Source: Ananas comosus (Eukaryota > Streptophyta > Magnoliopsida > Poales > Bromeliaceae). Taken from it: a stretch of DNA of 64,000 nucleotides. The notes below the pieces were generated by a model, which saw only the letters and a list, made by a program, of their open reading frames with translations, was not told where the DNA came from and made no database searches. Position 1 is the first letter of the stretch. Each line of letters begins with the position of its first letter. The stretch covers positions 5,385,262 to 5,449,261 of the forward strand of contig NC_033623.1 in the NCBI RefSeq assembly GCF_001540865.1. Reading direction: 5' to 3'. This document shows positions 46,031-57,184 of this stretch, one piece after another. The position numbers and the translations under genes are program-made.

Positions 46031-47816
46031 CACAGATCCTGGGATTCCGGAATCCACTTCTATAGGTCAAGAGTCCATATCCAACCCTATGCTGTCGACC
46101 TATCTAGGTTCGACCCAGAACATCCTAGTGGCCGCTACCACTATGCTCAACAACCTAGGTTCAATGCCACTCTAGGTTTACTACATGTCATAACCTAGGT
46201 TCCAACACTCTCGGTTCTGTACCACTCACGTCCGACCTATGTTTACTAATACTAGGTTCCATGTCATTCCGGTTCAACCTATGTTCATGATACTAGGTTG
46301 GATGTCACTTACCTAGATCTATTTGACTCTAGGTTCATCCACAACCTAAGTTCTTTATCACTAGGTTAGGTGCCACTCGATCTATTCGGCACCCTAGTCG
46401 TCCAATGTCGAGTTCTACACTCATTCTACGGTTATCGACCCGTTCACATGCCTATTCTCACAATGCTGATTATGCATCCATGCATTTACCTTGCATTTAC
46501 ACAACATGCTTATCATGCATTCATTTACTATTAACCACATGCAACCATCTAGCATTTTACATTATATATCAACATGCACTACTTAGTAGCTCAACATAAT
46601 ATTCATCTCATGCATTCATAGATTTACAACTAGCTACCGCTATATGCATTAATATGAAATCACAATTCTCTTAGACATAACGGCGACCTAGTCGCTTCGG
46701 TAAGCACAACCCACCTTGATTCGCTCTCCGATTGCTTGTCGACACTTGCAATCGACCTCCCGCGGCACTCGGCACCCGGCTTGGCCCGATTTCGCAGTTG
46801 CACAGCAACCGTGCGCCGCTTTGCAATTCCGGGAATAAAAGGTTTTCAATTAGTTGCCATGACGCCCGGAATTCCTTTCACGATTTATGGACGCCGCCTC
46901 GGCCCTACAGGCGGAAACGAAGCTAAATCCTCCGTTTCTTCAACATCTTCGCGTAGGCTCGACAAATCGCCGAACCGACTTCGCCAACGCGTTTGTATAC
47001 CTAGCAATTAGGTTTAAGGAGGGTTAATTTAGATCAAACCCAACTAGACAACAAAATGCCACTTTTGGAGCCCTAGATGCTACTGCAAAATACTCCAAAT
47101 TGATTCATGAATCAAGTATTTTTTATCTATTTAGCATGCTAGGATTCCATCTAACCCATTTCTAGAGCATATAAGAAAAGCCCTAAGGTTCTACCATTAA
47201 AGCTCTAAGAAGCTTATCTCTCTAAGCTTGCTCCAAGGTGAAGAAGAAGGAGAAGAAGATGATGATCCTTCTTCAAGCTTCACCCTTCACTAATCCCCCT
47301 CCTTGCCTTCCTTCTTGAAGAGAGAGAGAGAGAAAGAGAGAGCTTCTAGAGAGAGAGAGAGAAGGGTTTTGGGGTCCTTAGGTTTGAGGGAGAAGAGAGA
47401 ATGAGCCCCTCTCACACTCATTTAACCCCCCAAAACACAAAATGCCAATAAGCCCCTCAACTTCATCAACATCACCCAGCTCATTCTGGGCATTTTCGTG
47501 GCACGGGGTCCGGACCCTAAAGCTAGGGTCCGGACCCCGAGAGTTGCAAAAGTGTGCACTTTGCACACTTGAGGTTCTCAAGCCCAAGAGGGCTTTTTCG
47601 CAGCTATGGGGTTCGGACCCTGCAGCTAGGGTCTGGACCCCGAGAGTGGTAAAACCTGCAAAATTGCAGATTTGCAACTCCAACTCTCCAAGGTCCTCCC
47701 TCAATGCGCTTTCCGTATTTTCATTGCATTCAGACTCTCCGAAGCACACCAAGTCGACAACAAGTTGATTCTAAACGAAGTCCAACTCTCGAATTTCGAG
47801 AATTCACTTACTTACA

Positions 47817-47837
47817 TTCTCCCCTTCTTAAAAAGAG
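47817..47837 (-). other. Polypurine tract of gag-only element
   Basis: The minus strand reads CTTTTTAAGAAGGGGAGAA directly before the LTR start at 47816. Confidence 0.8.
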
Positions 47838-49447
47838 TTTCGTCCTCGAAACTCACTCATTTCAAACCCAATTCACACCTGAACTCACTCATCGAGGGTT
47901 CCAATTGACTTTTGCACTTCGAGGTGGCCTTTTACTCATCGTAATTATCCAAAGGCCCACTACGAAGGATGTGAGACCAGATTCACTCATATTTACCCAG
48001 TATAACTCCAAAAGTGCATCACCATCATGCAAAGGACCATTTTTTGCATTACACACTTAATCGGGAAATTCATTCCGACTCGATCACCGGCTTTGCTTAG
48101 AAGTAATATCATTGGTGCATCGACTAATCGTGAGTGCTCCAACTTCAATCGTATCCTTGCTCCATCGCAAGATGGCCTACTTCGGCACATCTCCAATCTC
48201 AATCTACAAAAGAGCATTATCCTCAAGCTCCAATTCTCACGTTGCTTGCATTAGCTCAATGTCTCACAAGAGCATTTCATCCTTTGCTATCATAAGCCAC
48301 GACCAACTCGACTTCGCTGTCGCAATCATCCGACATGAACACTCCGTCCGTGATCCAAGCCAAACTCATTAATAAAGTTATCGACCGCACCGATCCCCGG
48401 TTTCCACAGGTGGACCAAAGCCACCACTCCTACGTAGGTCTACCGCTTAACCTGTCTCACTACGCACGGCGTCTCTCGCTCGCAACATAGACCCAATCTG
48501 CATGGGCGAAATTCTCACTTGGAAATTCACACACATTCCAACCAGGAGCATCCATGACCCCAAACCACGTCAAGTCCTCAGGTTGGGTCACAATACACTC
48601 GGTGTGTCCTCGATCACATGATCCAATGCGTGGCATTCCACACCTCCGGGTCTAAGCTCGGACAACCGTCCTGACCAAAACTCTGCCCTACCAGTAGGTA
48701 CCGGGCCGCTGTCACTCACAGCTGGCTGCGCCTGCCTAAAGGGCCCAGGCTCCACAGTCCACGAATGGTCCAGGCACGGGTCGTCCCCAAGCAATACCCG
48801 CCGTCGTCGTCCTACACGACACACTCTACCAAGTCACGCATCACTATCGGTTCCTAAGCACCTAGTGCGAGCCACCAGCCCTGCGAGTGATCCATGGTCT
48901 GCTTCACACTTAGTAATGCTGAAGTGCTACTGCCATCTCACTCTCTAACGGCTGAATCAAATCCGCACTCTACGAGTAACCATACTTGAGCGCTCTATAC
49001 GCCAAATCTAGGATTAGGCGACTTTGCCTAAGCACACAGCCACACAAGCACGACTCATTCACCTCAATTCGAGGTACTACTAGGCCCACAGGCCAAACTT
49101 GGCGCTAACCAACCGTTCTCTCAACAGTCATCTACTTTTACTGTCCGATCTACCGGAACGGCATGCGCACTACTCGGGCATCCTCCACGTTATGGCGCAA
49201 CTCTCGCAATCAAGCACTCCTTGCCTTGAGAGTCGCTTCACCATTTCAGGCTTACCACGAGTCCCATTCCCTGTCCAAAAGGCCTTACTAGCCATTTGCT
49301 AGTACCACATGGCTCTCTACCTACTCCAGCAGACGCCACACTCCCACAATGCAAGCATGGCCGGGTATGTACCTACCCGTACGACGGGTCCCTACTATGC
49401 AATGTACAAATAGTAGCAACAGACCATTCAATAAATGCATGCTTTAA
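47838..49447. other. Internal region of gag-only element without coding sequence
   Basis: This is where pol would be in an autonomous relative. It is about 50 percent GC with many stops in all frames, and I find no protease, reverse transcriptase or integrase motif. It may be an unrelated filler captured by the element, as in other non-autonomous families. Confidence 0.6.
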
Positions 49448-50779
49448 CTAACTCATACCTGCAATGACATCGTCGGCAACAGCGGGTTCAACAACTCGGG
49501 TCACGTATCCATGGCAACTTGGCGCACGCCGCGAACCTTCCAGCTGCATTGTCCTCAACGGCTGCTCTCCTGACCATGCCGCAGGTGGCACACCCACAGG
49601 CTGTCCTGGAGAGGAATAGGCCGTCGCCAGTGTCAAGGCCCGGCTATCACCTTGCGGACACTCGTCACGCGCATGGCCCGGCAGCCCACACTTGAAGCAC
49701 TTGCCCTCTCACTGCTCACACTGCTGTGGTTGATGAGGGCCTCCACAAATAACACATCTCGCCGAGGACCGAATGCGGTATGTCCCCGGAGCTCGGGATC
49801 GCGAGCGCGAACTCATCGAAGTCCGTTGGGAACTTGACTGACCATTGTATCCACTCACTGGCCGTCCTTTCCTCTTTGCCTTGTAATATGTCTCGCGCTC
49901 CTCCCGCAGAGATGCGTCGCCTTGTTCTATCCACAAGGCCCGATCCAGGACATCGGCAAAAATCTGTAACTTAAGTATAAGCACCGGCTTGTAAAGATCC
50001 GGCCGAAGTCCATGCACAAACCAGTCGGCCTTATCCTTATCATCCCGTACCACGTTCGGGACACAGTGCACGATACGAAAAAATTCCCGCTCATATTGCC
50101 TGACCGAGCGGTCTCCTTGTCGCAGCTTCCGGAACCTTTCCTGAAGCTTTCGTTTTTCATTATCGAGGAAATAGGGAGAGAATACCAATCCCCGAAATAT
50201 TTCCCAAGTCACAGGAGGGAGACTAGGTGATCGATCTTGCTTGATGCCTTTCCACCATACCTTCGCCGATTGCTTCAGATAGCGCACGGCTAGGTATACT
50301 TTGTCCCGCTCCAAAGTGTACAGATCCTCGAAGAGAGTTTCCATGGAATCAATCCACATCTCCATGATCCACGGATCTGCATCCTCTCCATCAAAGGTAG
50401 GCGGATCATATTCTTTGAAAGCCATGAGGGCCGCCAAAGCTGGCTCCCTCTCCGCCTCCACCTCTGTATTGACAGAAGCCAGATTACCCGACCCCGACGG
50501 AAACATCTCAACCGCGACTCCCGGCCGTCCTCGACGAGCCGCAGCTGGTGCTGTCACCAACTGATCCACAATTTCTTGGAGCCTTTTCATTCACTCCTCC
50601 TGGCGCATGGCAGCCTCCTGCTGCCGTTGCACCAAGTTAGCTTGTTGCCTCATCACTCCCACGAGTGTGGCCAACTGACCACGAAGCTCCGAGCCTCCGC
50701 TCGCATCGGTTTGCTCAGGGACACCACTTGTCCCCTCCTGCGCCGATCTGGACGAAGATCGCCTGCGCGGTGCCATCAT
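49448..50779 (-). pseudogene. Ty3/gypsy gag (capsid and zinc knuckles)
   Basis: One continuous frame of 444 codons is interrupted by two TGA codons (50591-50593 and 49709-49711). The start is ATG at 50779 (MMAPRRRSSSRS). It contains a glutamine-rich helix (LVQRQQEAAMRQ), the retrotransposon capsid domain (YDPPTFDGEDAD, YLKQSAKVWWKGI, PYFLDNEKRKLQERFRKLRQG, SVRQYEREFFRI, ADWFVHGLRPDL) and a basic stretch. Two zinc-knuckle-like motifs follow: CVICGGPHQPQQC just before the second stop and CFKCGLPGHARDEC just after it. Gag forms the virus-like particle and binds RNA through the knuckles. Both stops could come from CGA by deamination. A segment from the first stop to the second (293 codons) is open and starts with an ATG. 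Confidence 0.88.
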
Positions 50780-51117
50780 TTCCTGAAACAGAACAACTCA
50801 ATTAGCTCTTGATCCTGAGGGTCAAACACGAAACCATCAACACGACTCAAGAGTCAATCAGGCGAAAGTTAAGCAAGGGCGTCTATTCTCATTCCTCGGT
50901 TTCAGGTTGTCGCACGCCAACGTGAACACCCTAGGTCGAGAATGAACGACACCTCGAGTCTACCTCTAATATCCATTTTAGAGGCTTCCACACAACCCAA
51001 TCCATCAAACTTTCGCGCAAGTGTCAAGTCCTCGTCTCTCACGAGCCTTATTCTCCTATGGTTTTCTATCCTAGGGCCTCCTAGGTTCTCCTAAACCATT
51101 CTCATTCTCTACTTTAT
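50780..51117 (-). other. Leader between PBS and gag
   Basis: About 340 bp of non-coding leader between the PBS and the gag start, as expected for this class. Confidence 0.6.
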
Positions 51118-51129
51118 GCTCTGATACCA
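51118..51129 (-). other. Primer-binding site, initiator Met tRNA
   Basis: The minus strand reads TGGTATCAGAGC, the usual plant LTR-element complement to the 3' end of initiator methionine tRNA. It lies 7 bp inside the 5' LTR end at 51137. Confidence 0.9.
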
Positions 51130-51136
51130 CTTTATC

Positions 51137-53274
51137 TGTCACGCCCCGAGCCCCGTCAATTTGGTCGGGTTCCGGCACGCTGACAGACCGCCGAACGGAC
51201 AAAGTTTTTCTTGTACGTCCTAGGCGTCGCAATCAATACAATAAAAGGGTTACAACCAGGAACAGTATTCAACATACAGATTGCATAAGGAAGTATTAAA
51301 AATATAAAACTACTTGTTATTACAAGCATTCACATTCATACATTTTACATCTCAATTCGATTTGCCTCCAATCCAATGCAATCTAAATTATTACAAGTTT
51401 ATTACAACTTTTACTCTTTCCTTCCCTCTACCCCTAGGCTATGCCGATTCGGGGTACCTCTATCTCGGCCTCTGGGTAGGGCGCTATCTATGGAGCTACG
51501 TCCTTGCCTCGCGTCGCTGAGCCGCTCACGTGCAAACCTGTAACACCTCAAAACAACGTGAGGTGAGAACCAACTCCATGATTCCCAGTGGGTACGGCCA
51601 CTCATGGTAAAAGCTCGATCAATAGGTCCAAGGAGGCACTGCAACATGTTAGTCTAATAATATACAACAGATATATATATGCCATATTGAAATACATGCC
51701 ATGCCTCACCACATGCAGTATGAAATTCATGCAACTATGCAACTATGCAACTATGCAGTTCAGGTAGTAGTTCCATTGATACTACTTTCAATCTTGCTAT
51801 TCATAGTTCATATCAACTAGCTCTAAGGTTTCTACTTACCTTAGTTCCACAGCTCAACCTCAACTAGTGTCTAAGGTCTCTACTGCCTTAGATCATATCA
51901 TATATCACTACCCTTTAAGGTTTCCACTATCCACCCGACTCGGTCTTGAGTCAATCATTCGCGGACAACCGCGCACTGGCTGCACAACAGCCTACCGCCC
52001 TCTGTGACTTAGCCAGCTAGCGGCGAAATCATCGCACACGCCAAACACTGGTTCAAGCCCCTTGACCTAGCCATCTGGCGGCGAACTAATCGCACCTCAC
52101 CCAACAATGGCTCAAGTCAATCCTGGCGGCCTAATCCACAAACTGGCTTAACCATCTGGCAGCGAAATCGTCGCACACACCCAGCCATGGTTCAAGCCTC
52201 CAGACGGTGATCTCTGCAACCTCGGCGGCAAAATCGTCGCACACGCCCTAGCCTTGATACCAAGGTCATCACAGATCCTGGGATTCTGGAATCCACTTCC
52301 ACAAGTCAATGGTCCATATCCAACCCCATACTGTCAACCTATCTAGGTTCGACCCAGAACATCCTAGTGGCCGCTACTACTATGCTCAACAACCTAGGTT
52401 CAATGCCACTCTAGGTTTACTACATGTCATAACCTAGGTTCCAACACTCTTGCCACTCACCTAGATCTATTTGACTCTAGGTTCATCCACAACCTAAGTT
52501 CTTTATCACTAGGTTAGATGCCACTCTAGATAGCAAAATCCCACTTTTGGAGCCCTAGATGCTACTACTGCAAAATACTCCAAATTAATTCATGAATCAA
52601 GTATTTTCTATCTATTTAGCATGCTAGGAATCCATCTAACCCATTTCTAGAGCATATAAGAAAAGCCCTAAGGTTCTACCATTAAAGCTCCAAGAAGCTT
52701 ACCTCTCTAAGCTTGCTCCAAGGTGAAGAAAAAGGAGAAGAAGATGATGATCCTTCTTCAAGCTTCACCCTCCACCAATCCCCCTCATTGCCTTCCTTCT
52801 TGAAGAGAGAGAGAGAGAGCTTCTAGAGAGAGAGAGAGAAGGGTTTTGGGGTCCTTAGGTTTGAGGGAAAAGAGAGAAATGAGCCCCTCTCACGCTCATT
52901 TAACCCCTAAAAGCATAAAATGCCAATAAGCCCCTCAACTTCATCAACATCACCCAGCCCATTCTGGGCATTTTCGTGGCACGGGGTCCGGACCCCGAGA
53001 GTTGCAAAAGTGTTCACTTTGCACACTTGAGGTTCTCAAGCCCAAGAGGGCTTTTTCGCAGCAACGGGGTCCGGACCCTGCAGCTAGGGTCCGGACCCCG
53101 AGAGTGGTAAAACCTGCAAAATTGCAGATTTGCAACTCCAACTCTCCAAGGTCCTCCCTCAATGCGCTTTCCGCATTTTCATCGCATTCGGACTCTCCGA
53201 AGCACACCAAGTCGACAACAAGTCGATTCTAAACAAAGTCCAACTCTCGGATTTCGAGAATTCACTTTCTTACA
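51137..53274 (-). mobile_element. 5' LTR of the gag-only element
   Basis: 2138 bp, with the same ends as the 3' LTR. It differs mainly by deletions: about 670 bp near 52518, about 108 bp near 52450, about 35 bp near 52215 and a palindrome-spacer deletion near 52990. Paired TCCGGA cores lie at 53070/53090 (20 bp). The two-stem module at 51560-51630 is partly decayed. Confidence 0.88.
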
Positions 53275-53279
53275 CTAAA

Positions 53280-53334
53280 TTAGTATGATCCAATCCTCGT
53301 CTACTAAGGATACCTTGTCTACAAGGGTCCTAGT
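53280..53334 (-). mobile_element. Host LTR 'G', piece 5
   Basis: 55 bp that continue piece 4 (AGTATGATCCAATCCTC, found at the same place in other LTRs). It ends at CTAGT (53330-53334), where element 4 begins. Confidence 0.75.
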
Positions 53335-55688
53335 TGTCATGCCCCGCGACCGCCAATTTGGTCAATTCGAGTACGTCGATCAGACGCCGAACGGACAGAG
53401 CCTCCCCTGCCCGCCCAAGGCTAACAACAACGAGATCATGTATGTAAAGTTGCCTAGGAAACATTAACTTTATACATGATCTAAGCAAGTACTAACACAA
53501 GCAATCACAAGCAAAAGAGAAAAAGATCTAGCTATTACAATTCCATTCAACATATACATCGAGTTTATATTTTTCATCTCCAAAATGTATACATGTCATC
53601 CACAACTCTCCAAAATACAAATACATCATGTCCTCTCATCTACACATGGTGTACTAATGCATAAGGAAAGCTGCTAGCTAATTAGGGCGCTATGCCCTTA
53701 CCGCGGTCCTCGCCCGGTCCGCTCGAACTCGGCCCTGCAACAAAGTGAGGTGAGAATTATATAAATATAATTTCTAGTGGGTTCAGCCGCCGACTTCGCC
53801 GATCTTCCCACTAGGTCTAAGCAGGCATAAGTTGATAGATAGATATGAAAATGAGCTGCTACATAGTAACAAACCTACAACATACTACTATGCCTCAATA
53901 AACAGAATGAATGCATGCACATAGTAATGTACTCTACTAACATGATACTATATTTCAATCTGCATGATATACAAGATGTAAAGGAATATCTACATAATAA
54001 TGAAACCTACTATCAAACACTATGTCTCATGTCCAATCTCATCTCGGCTAACTAAAAGGTTACGCCTAAACTCACATCTCAAATCTCGCCGGTGAGTAGA
54101 CTCGGCGCTACACCACCCGAGACCGCCTGCTGGGTAATCATGTTACCCAAACGCGACATCTATTTCGGAGCTCACTACTTGGGGTGGAGCGACCACGCCA
54201 AGGTTACACAAACTATGTGAGTACGATCCAATCCTCTCACTCGAGAATAGTTAGTGCATCTGTTGCACTAGTTCACATGCTACTACTTAGGAAATCATCT
54301 TTATTTCTAAGTTCATGTCAAAGTGTTTCCGCTACACTAGTCCAAATGCCACTCTTTGGTTCACATGCTACTACTCAGGAAATCATCATTTATTCCTAAG
54401 TTCATATCATAGTGTTTCTACTACACTAGTCCAAATGCCACTCCTTGAGTTCATTTACATGTCCAAGTTCATCTTTTGTTCTTTGGCACAGAATTCCATG
54501 TCAAGACCCAATCCTCATGTGTCCACTAAATCAAGTGCTCAACTCACTATATGATTTCTACTATGGAAACATGTAAGGAATTGAAGTACAACTACTTAAC
54601 ATAACCTATAATGCATGATAACAATATATGAACATATGCTATAATAAAACAACTCGGATATAGGAAGAAATTCAACTGCTTCGGGATGGACACCCCCCAC
54701 CTTCTGGTGATGCCACGAAGCTAGATTCCAACTTTCGTAAAATTTCGCCGCCTATCTCTCTCGACTGCGGCAAACGAAGCCAAAAACAGGCTTTTCTTTA
54801 ATATCTTCGCGTCGACTCGTCGGATCGCCGAACCGAGTTCACCAACGCGTTCGATTACCTAGCAGATAGGTATAAAAGAGATCAATCCCAACTTTGGATT
54901 TCAATTTAACAAAACCCTTTTTCGGAACCCTAGATGTTCAACTTTGCAAGAATACACCATAAGGATCGTCGATTCAAGCAAATAACATCTATTTAGCATC
55001 AAGTGGTTCTACTAAAACCAATTCTAGAGTTAAAAACTCAAACCCTAGAAATCTACCATTAAAGCTCCAAGAGCTTACCTCTCCACAACTCCTCTAAGCC
55101 AAGAAAGAAGATGACGGAGACGAAGATCGACTTTCTTGCTTCAATCTCCACCAATCCCTCCTCTTTGATCAATCCTTGAGAGAGCTTCTAGAGAGAGAAA
55201 GAAAGAAAAATGGTGAAGGAGAGTGTTCTTTGGCTGTGAACATAAGAGAGGGAGATGGCGTCCATTTATAGGCTGCCACAATTGCAATAAAACCGCTCAA
55301 CAATTGCTATTTGCAACATACTGAAATCTGCAATTTTCTGCACTTGGTACCGGTACGCGTGAGAGAGAGTGGAGAGGATGAGCCCTAACACCTCTCTTTT
55401 AACTCTACTCATGTACAATTGCAACAAACCCCTCCAACAAGCCTTCTAGTGCACAGCCCGCACTGGGCATTTTCGGGCTACGGGGGTCCGGACCCTCTAC
55501 AGGGTTTAGACGCCGAGAGCACGAAAATTCTGCAAATTGTAGAATTTCATCCACTTGCTCTCCAAGGTCCTCTACAACCCTTAGAAGCCATTTTTCGACG
55601 CATTCGGCTTTTCCGAAGCGTTCCGAACCAATCTCCCGTCAATTTGATCGAAGTTCGATTTCACATATCGAGATTTCACTTCCTCTCA
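53335..55688 (-). mobile_element. 3' LTR of gypsy element 4 (minus strand)
   Basis: About 2354 bp, from TGTCATGCCCC (53335) to CTTCCTCTCA (55688), followed by a polypurine tract. The two-stem module at 53748-53820 has the diverged but still paired hairpin AATTATAT-AA-ATATAATT. The U3 looks chimeric: a leader with TATA box (55263-55270) and GGTACCGGTAC sits beside a second U3 with GGGTCCGGACCC (55480-55500). Confidence 0.82.
55263..55270 (-). promoter_or_regulatory. TATA box of LTR promoter
   Basis: The minus strand reads TATAAATGG after GGCAGCC, downstream of the palindrome region in the sense direction. Confidence 0.55.
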
Positions 55689-55712
55689 TCCTCCCCTCCT
55701 AAAAAGGAGTTT
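55689..55712 (-). other. Polypurine tract of element 4
   Basis: The minus strand reads CTCCTTTTTAGGAGGGGAGGA next to the LTR start. Confidence 0.75.
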
Positions 55713-55752
55713 CGTCCTCGAAACTAACTCAACTTATACATAAACACATACC

Positions 55753-56680
55753 TCAACTCATTTCCTCGAAGAGATGAGGATGGTGCTCCTTTATTACGTC
55801 CTCAAGTTCTCACGTGGCTTCGCGATCGTCATGATTGCTTCACCAAACTTTGATGTAGGGAATCTCGTGGTTCCTCAACTTTCGCACTTTTCGAGCAAGG
55901 ACTGATACCGGGAACTCTTCATATAACATATCTTCATGAAGTTCGGTGGCTCATACACAAGCAAATGCTCGGGATCGTGGATATACTTGCGGAGATCGGA
56001 TATGTGGAACACATTGTGAACTCCCGCAAGCTTCGGCGGCAAGGCAAGCCGGTACGCTACCGCTCTAATCCGCTCTAACACCTCATATGGCCCGATGTAC
56101 CGAGGACTCAACTTTTTCCGAACTCTAAACCGCTTTACACCTCTCATAGGCGATACTTTCAAGAAGATGCGGTCTCCTACCGCGAACTCCAAATCTCGTC
56201 GGCTCTTATTCGCATAGCTCTTCTGTCTCGATTGCGCCGTCAACAACTTTCGGCGAGCGAGGTGAAGTCTCTCCTCCGCTTCCCGCAAGACGTCGGGACC
56301 AAAAATCGTTCGTTCGCCAACGTCGCTCCAATGTATAGGAGATCGGCACTTTCTCCCGTAGAGAGCCTCAAACGGTGCCATTTCTATACTAGCTTGATAA
56401 CTATTGTTGTAGGCGAACTCGGCCATCGGCAAGTGATCACTCCAACTGCCTTTGTAATCAATAACACACGCCCGCAACATATCCTCCAAAACCTGTATGG
56501 TTCTCTCCGATTGTCCGTCGGTTTGAGGATGAAACGCAGTGCTAAACTCGAGCTGTATGCCAAGTGCTTTTTGCAAGCTCTTCCAAAAGTGTGAGGTAAA
56601 CCGAGGGTCTCGATCCGACACGATCGACTTCGAAACCCCGTGGAGTCTTACCACTTCATCAAGATATACTTGGGTGAGCT
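55753..56680 (-). pseudogene. Ty3/gypsy pol, 3' part: integrase and chromodomain-like tail (element 4)
   Basis: This is the continuation of 62308-63164, split by the LTR insertion at 56681 (TSD GAGCT, 56676-56680). It reads [53 protein letters not shown], then the GPY/F-like GPYEVLERIRAVAYRLALPP. A one-base deletion near 55935 shifts the frame; the tail is still readable in the new frame but has two TGA codons at tryptophan positions (55840-55842 and 55810-55812) before its natural end at 55753. It is related to element 2 more than to elements 1 and 3. Confidence 0.87.
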
Positions 56681-57021
56681 TGTAATATACCGAACTTCTA
56701 AAGTTATGAAGTTACGGAGTAAGTTAGTTTGGAAAGCCGTTAGAATAGTTCCGGTGAAGTTCGGGAGCATTCGGGTGTGTTCGGTGCGCGTTAGGTGCGA
56801 AAACAGAAACCGAAAGGCTATGTTGGACCGTGGATTAAATCCGGCATAAGCGTGGATGAAAAGATGGTTTAAACGCGCTCGAAAACATGTATTGGGGGTC
56901 TCTGTACGATTAGAGATGAATTGGAGGCCCTACGAGTAAAAACGAGCGAAAATGGACCAAAAGTTGAAAAAGGATGAAATTTGGCTAAGTCCTAAAAGGA
57001 TGATTTTTTGGACCAACAGGG

Positions 57022-57082
57022 TCCGGTCCCTCAAGCCAAGGACCGGTCCTCCGGGGTCCGGTCCCTCAAACCAAGGACCGGT
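57022..57082. promoter_or_regulatory. Palindrome quartet with hybrid cores
   Basis: Cores TCCGGT, ACCGGT, TCCGGT and ACCGGT start at 57022, 57042, 57057 and 57077, i.e. 20-15-20. The TCCGGT copies combine one half of the TCCGGA type with one half of the ACCGGT type. Confidence 0.85.
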
Positions 57083-57184
57083 CCCCGTAGCCCGAAAATG
57101 CCCAGTTCGGGGCAGTGCATAACTTGACTTGTTGGAGGGTTATTATGCAATTGTTGCATATGAGGGGCTATATGGAGTGTTGTT

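Larger units (their letters stand above)
42154..47816 (-). mobile_element. 3' LTR of the gag-only element
   Basis: Own length is 2939 bp without the nested LTR at 42765-45483 and one TSD copy. The terminal sequences and long stretches match the 5' LTR at 51137. It has TCCGGA-type palindromes: 47509/47529 (20 bp) and 47612/47632 (20 bp). It retains about 670 bp in the middle that the 5' LTR has lost. Confidence 0.88.
42154..53274 (-). mobile_element. Complete gag-only LTR retrotransposon (TR-GAG type)
   Basis: This is the only element in the window with both LTRs. The 3' LTR (42154-47816), polypurine tract, about 3.3-kb internal region with a gag pseudogene, PBS and 5' LTR (51137-53274) are all in the expected order on the minus strand. 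The flanks are CTAAG and CTAAA (53275-53279), a 4-of-5 TSD, and the host LTR 'G' rejoins cleanly. No protease, reverse transcriptase, RNase H or integrase is recognisable, so it would need proteins from a relative. This matches the published TR-GAG class. Confidence 0.85.
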
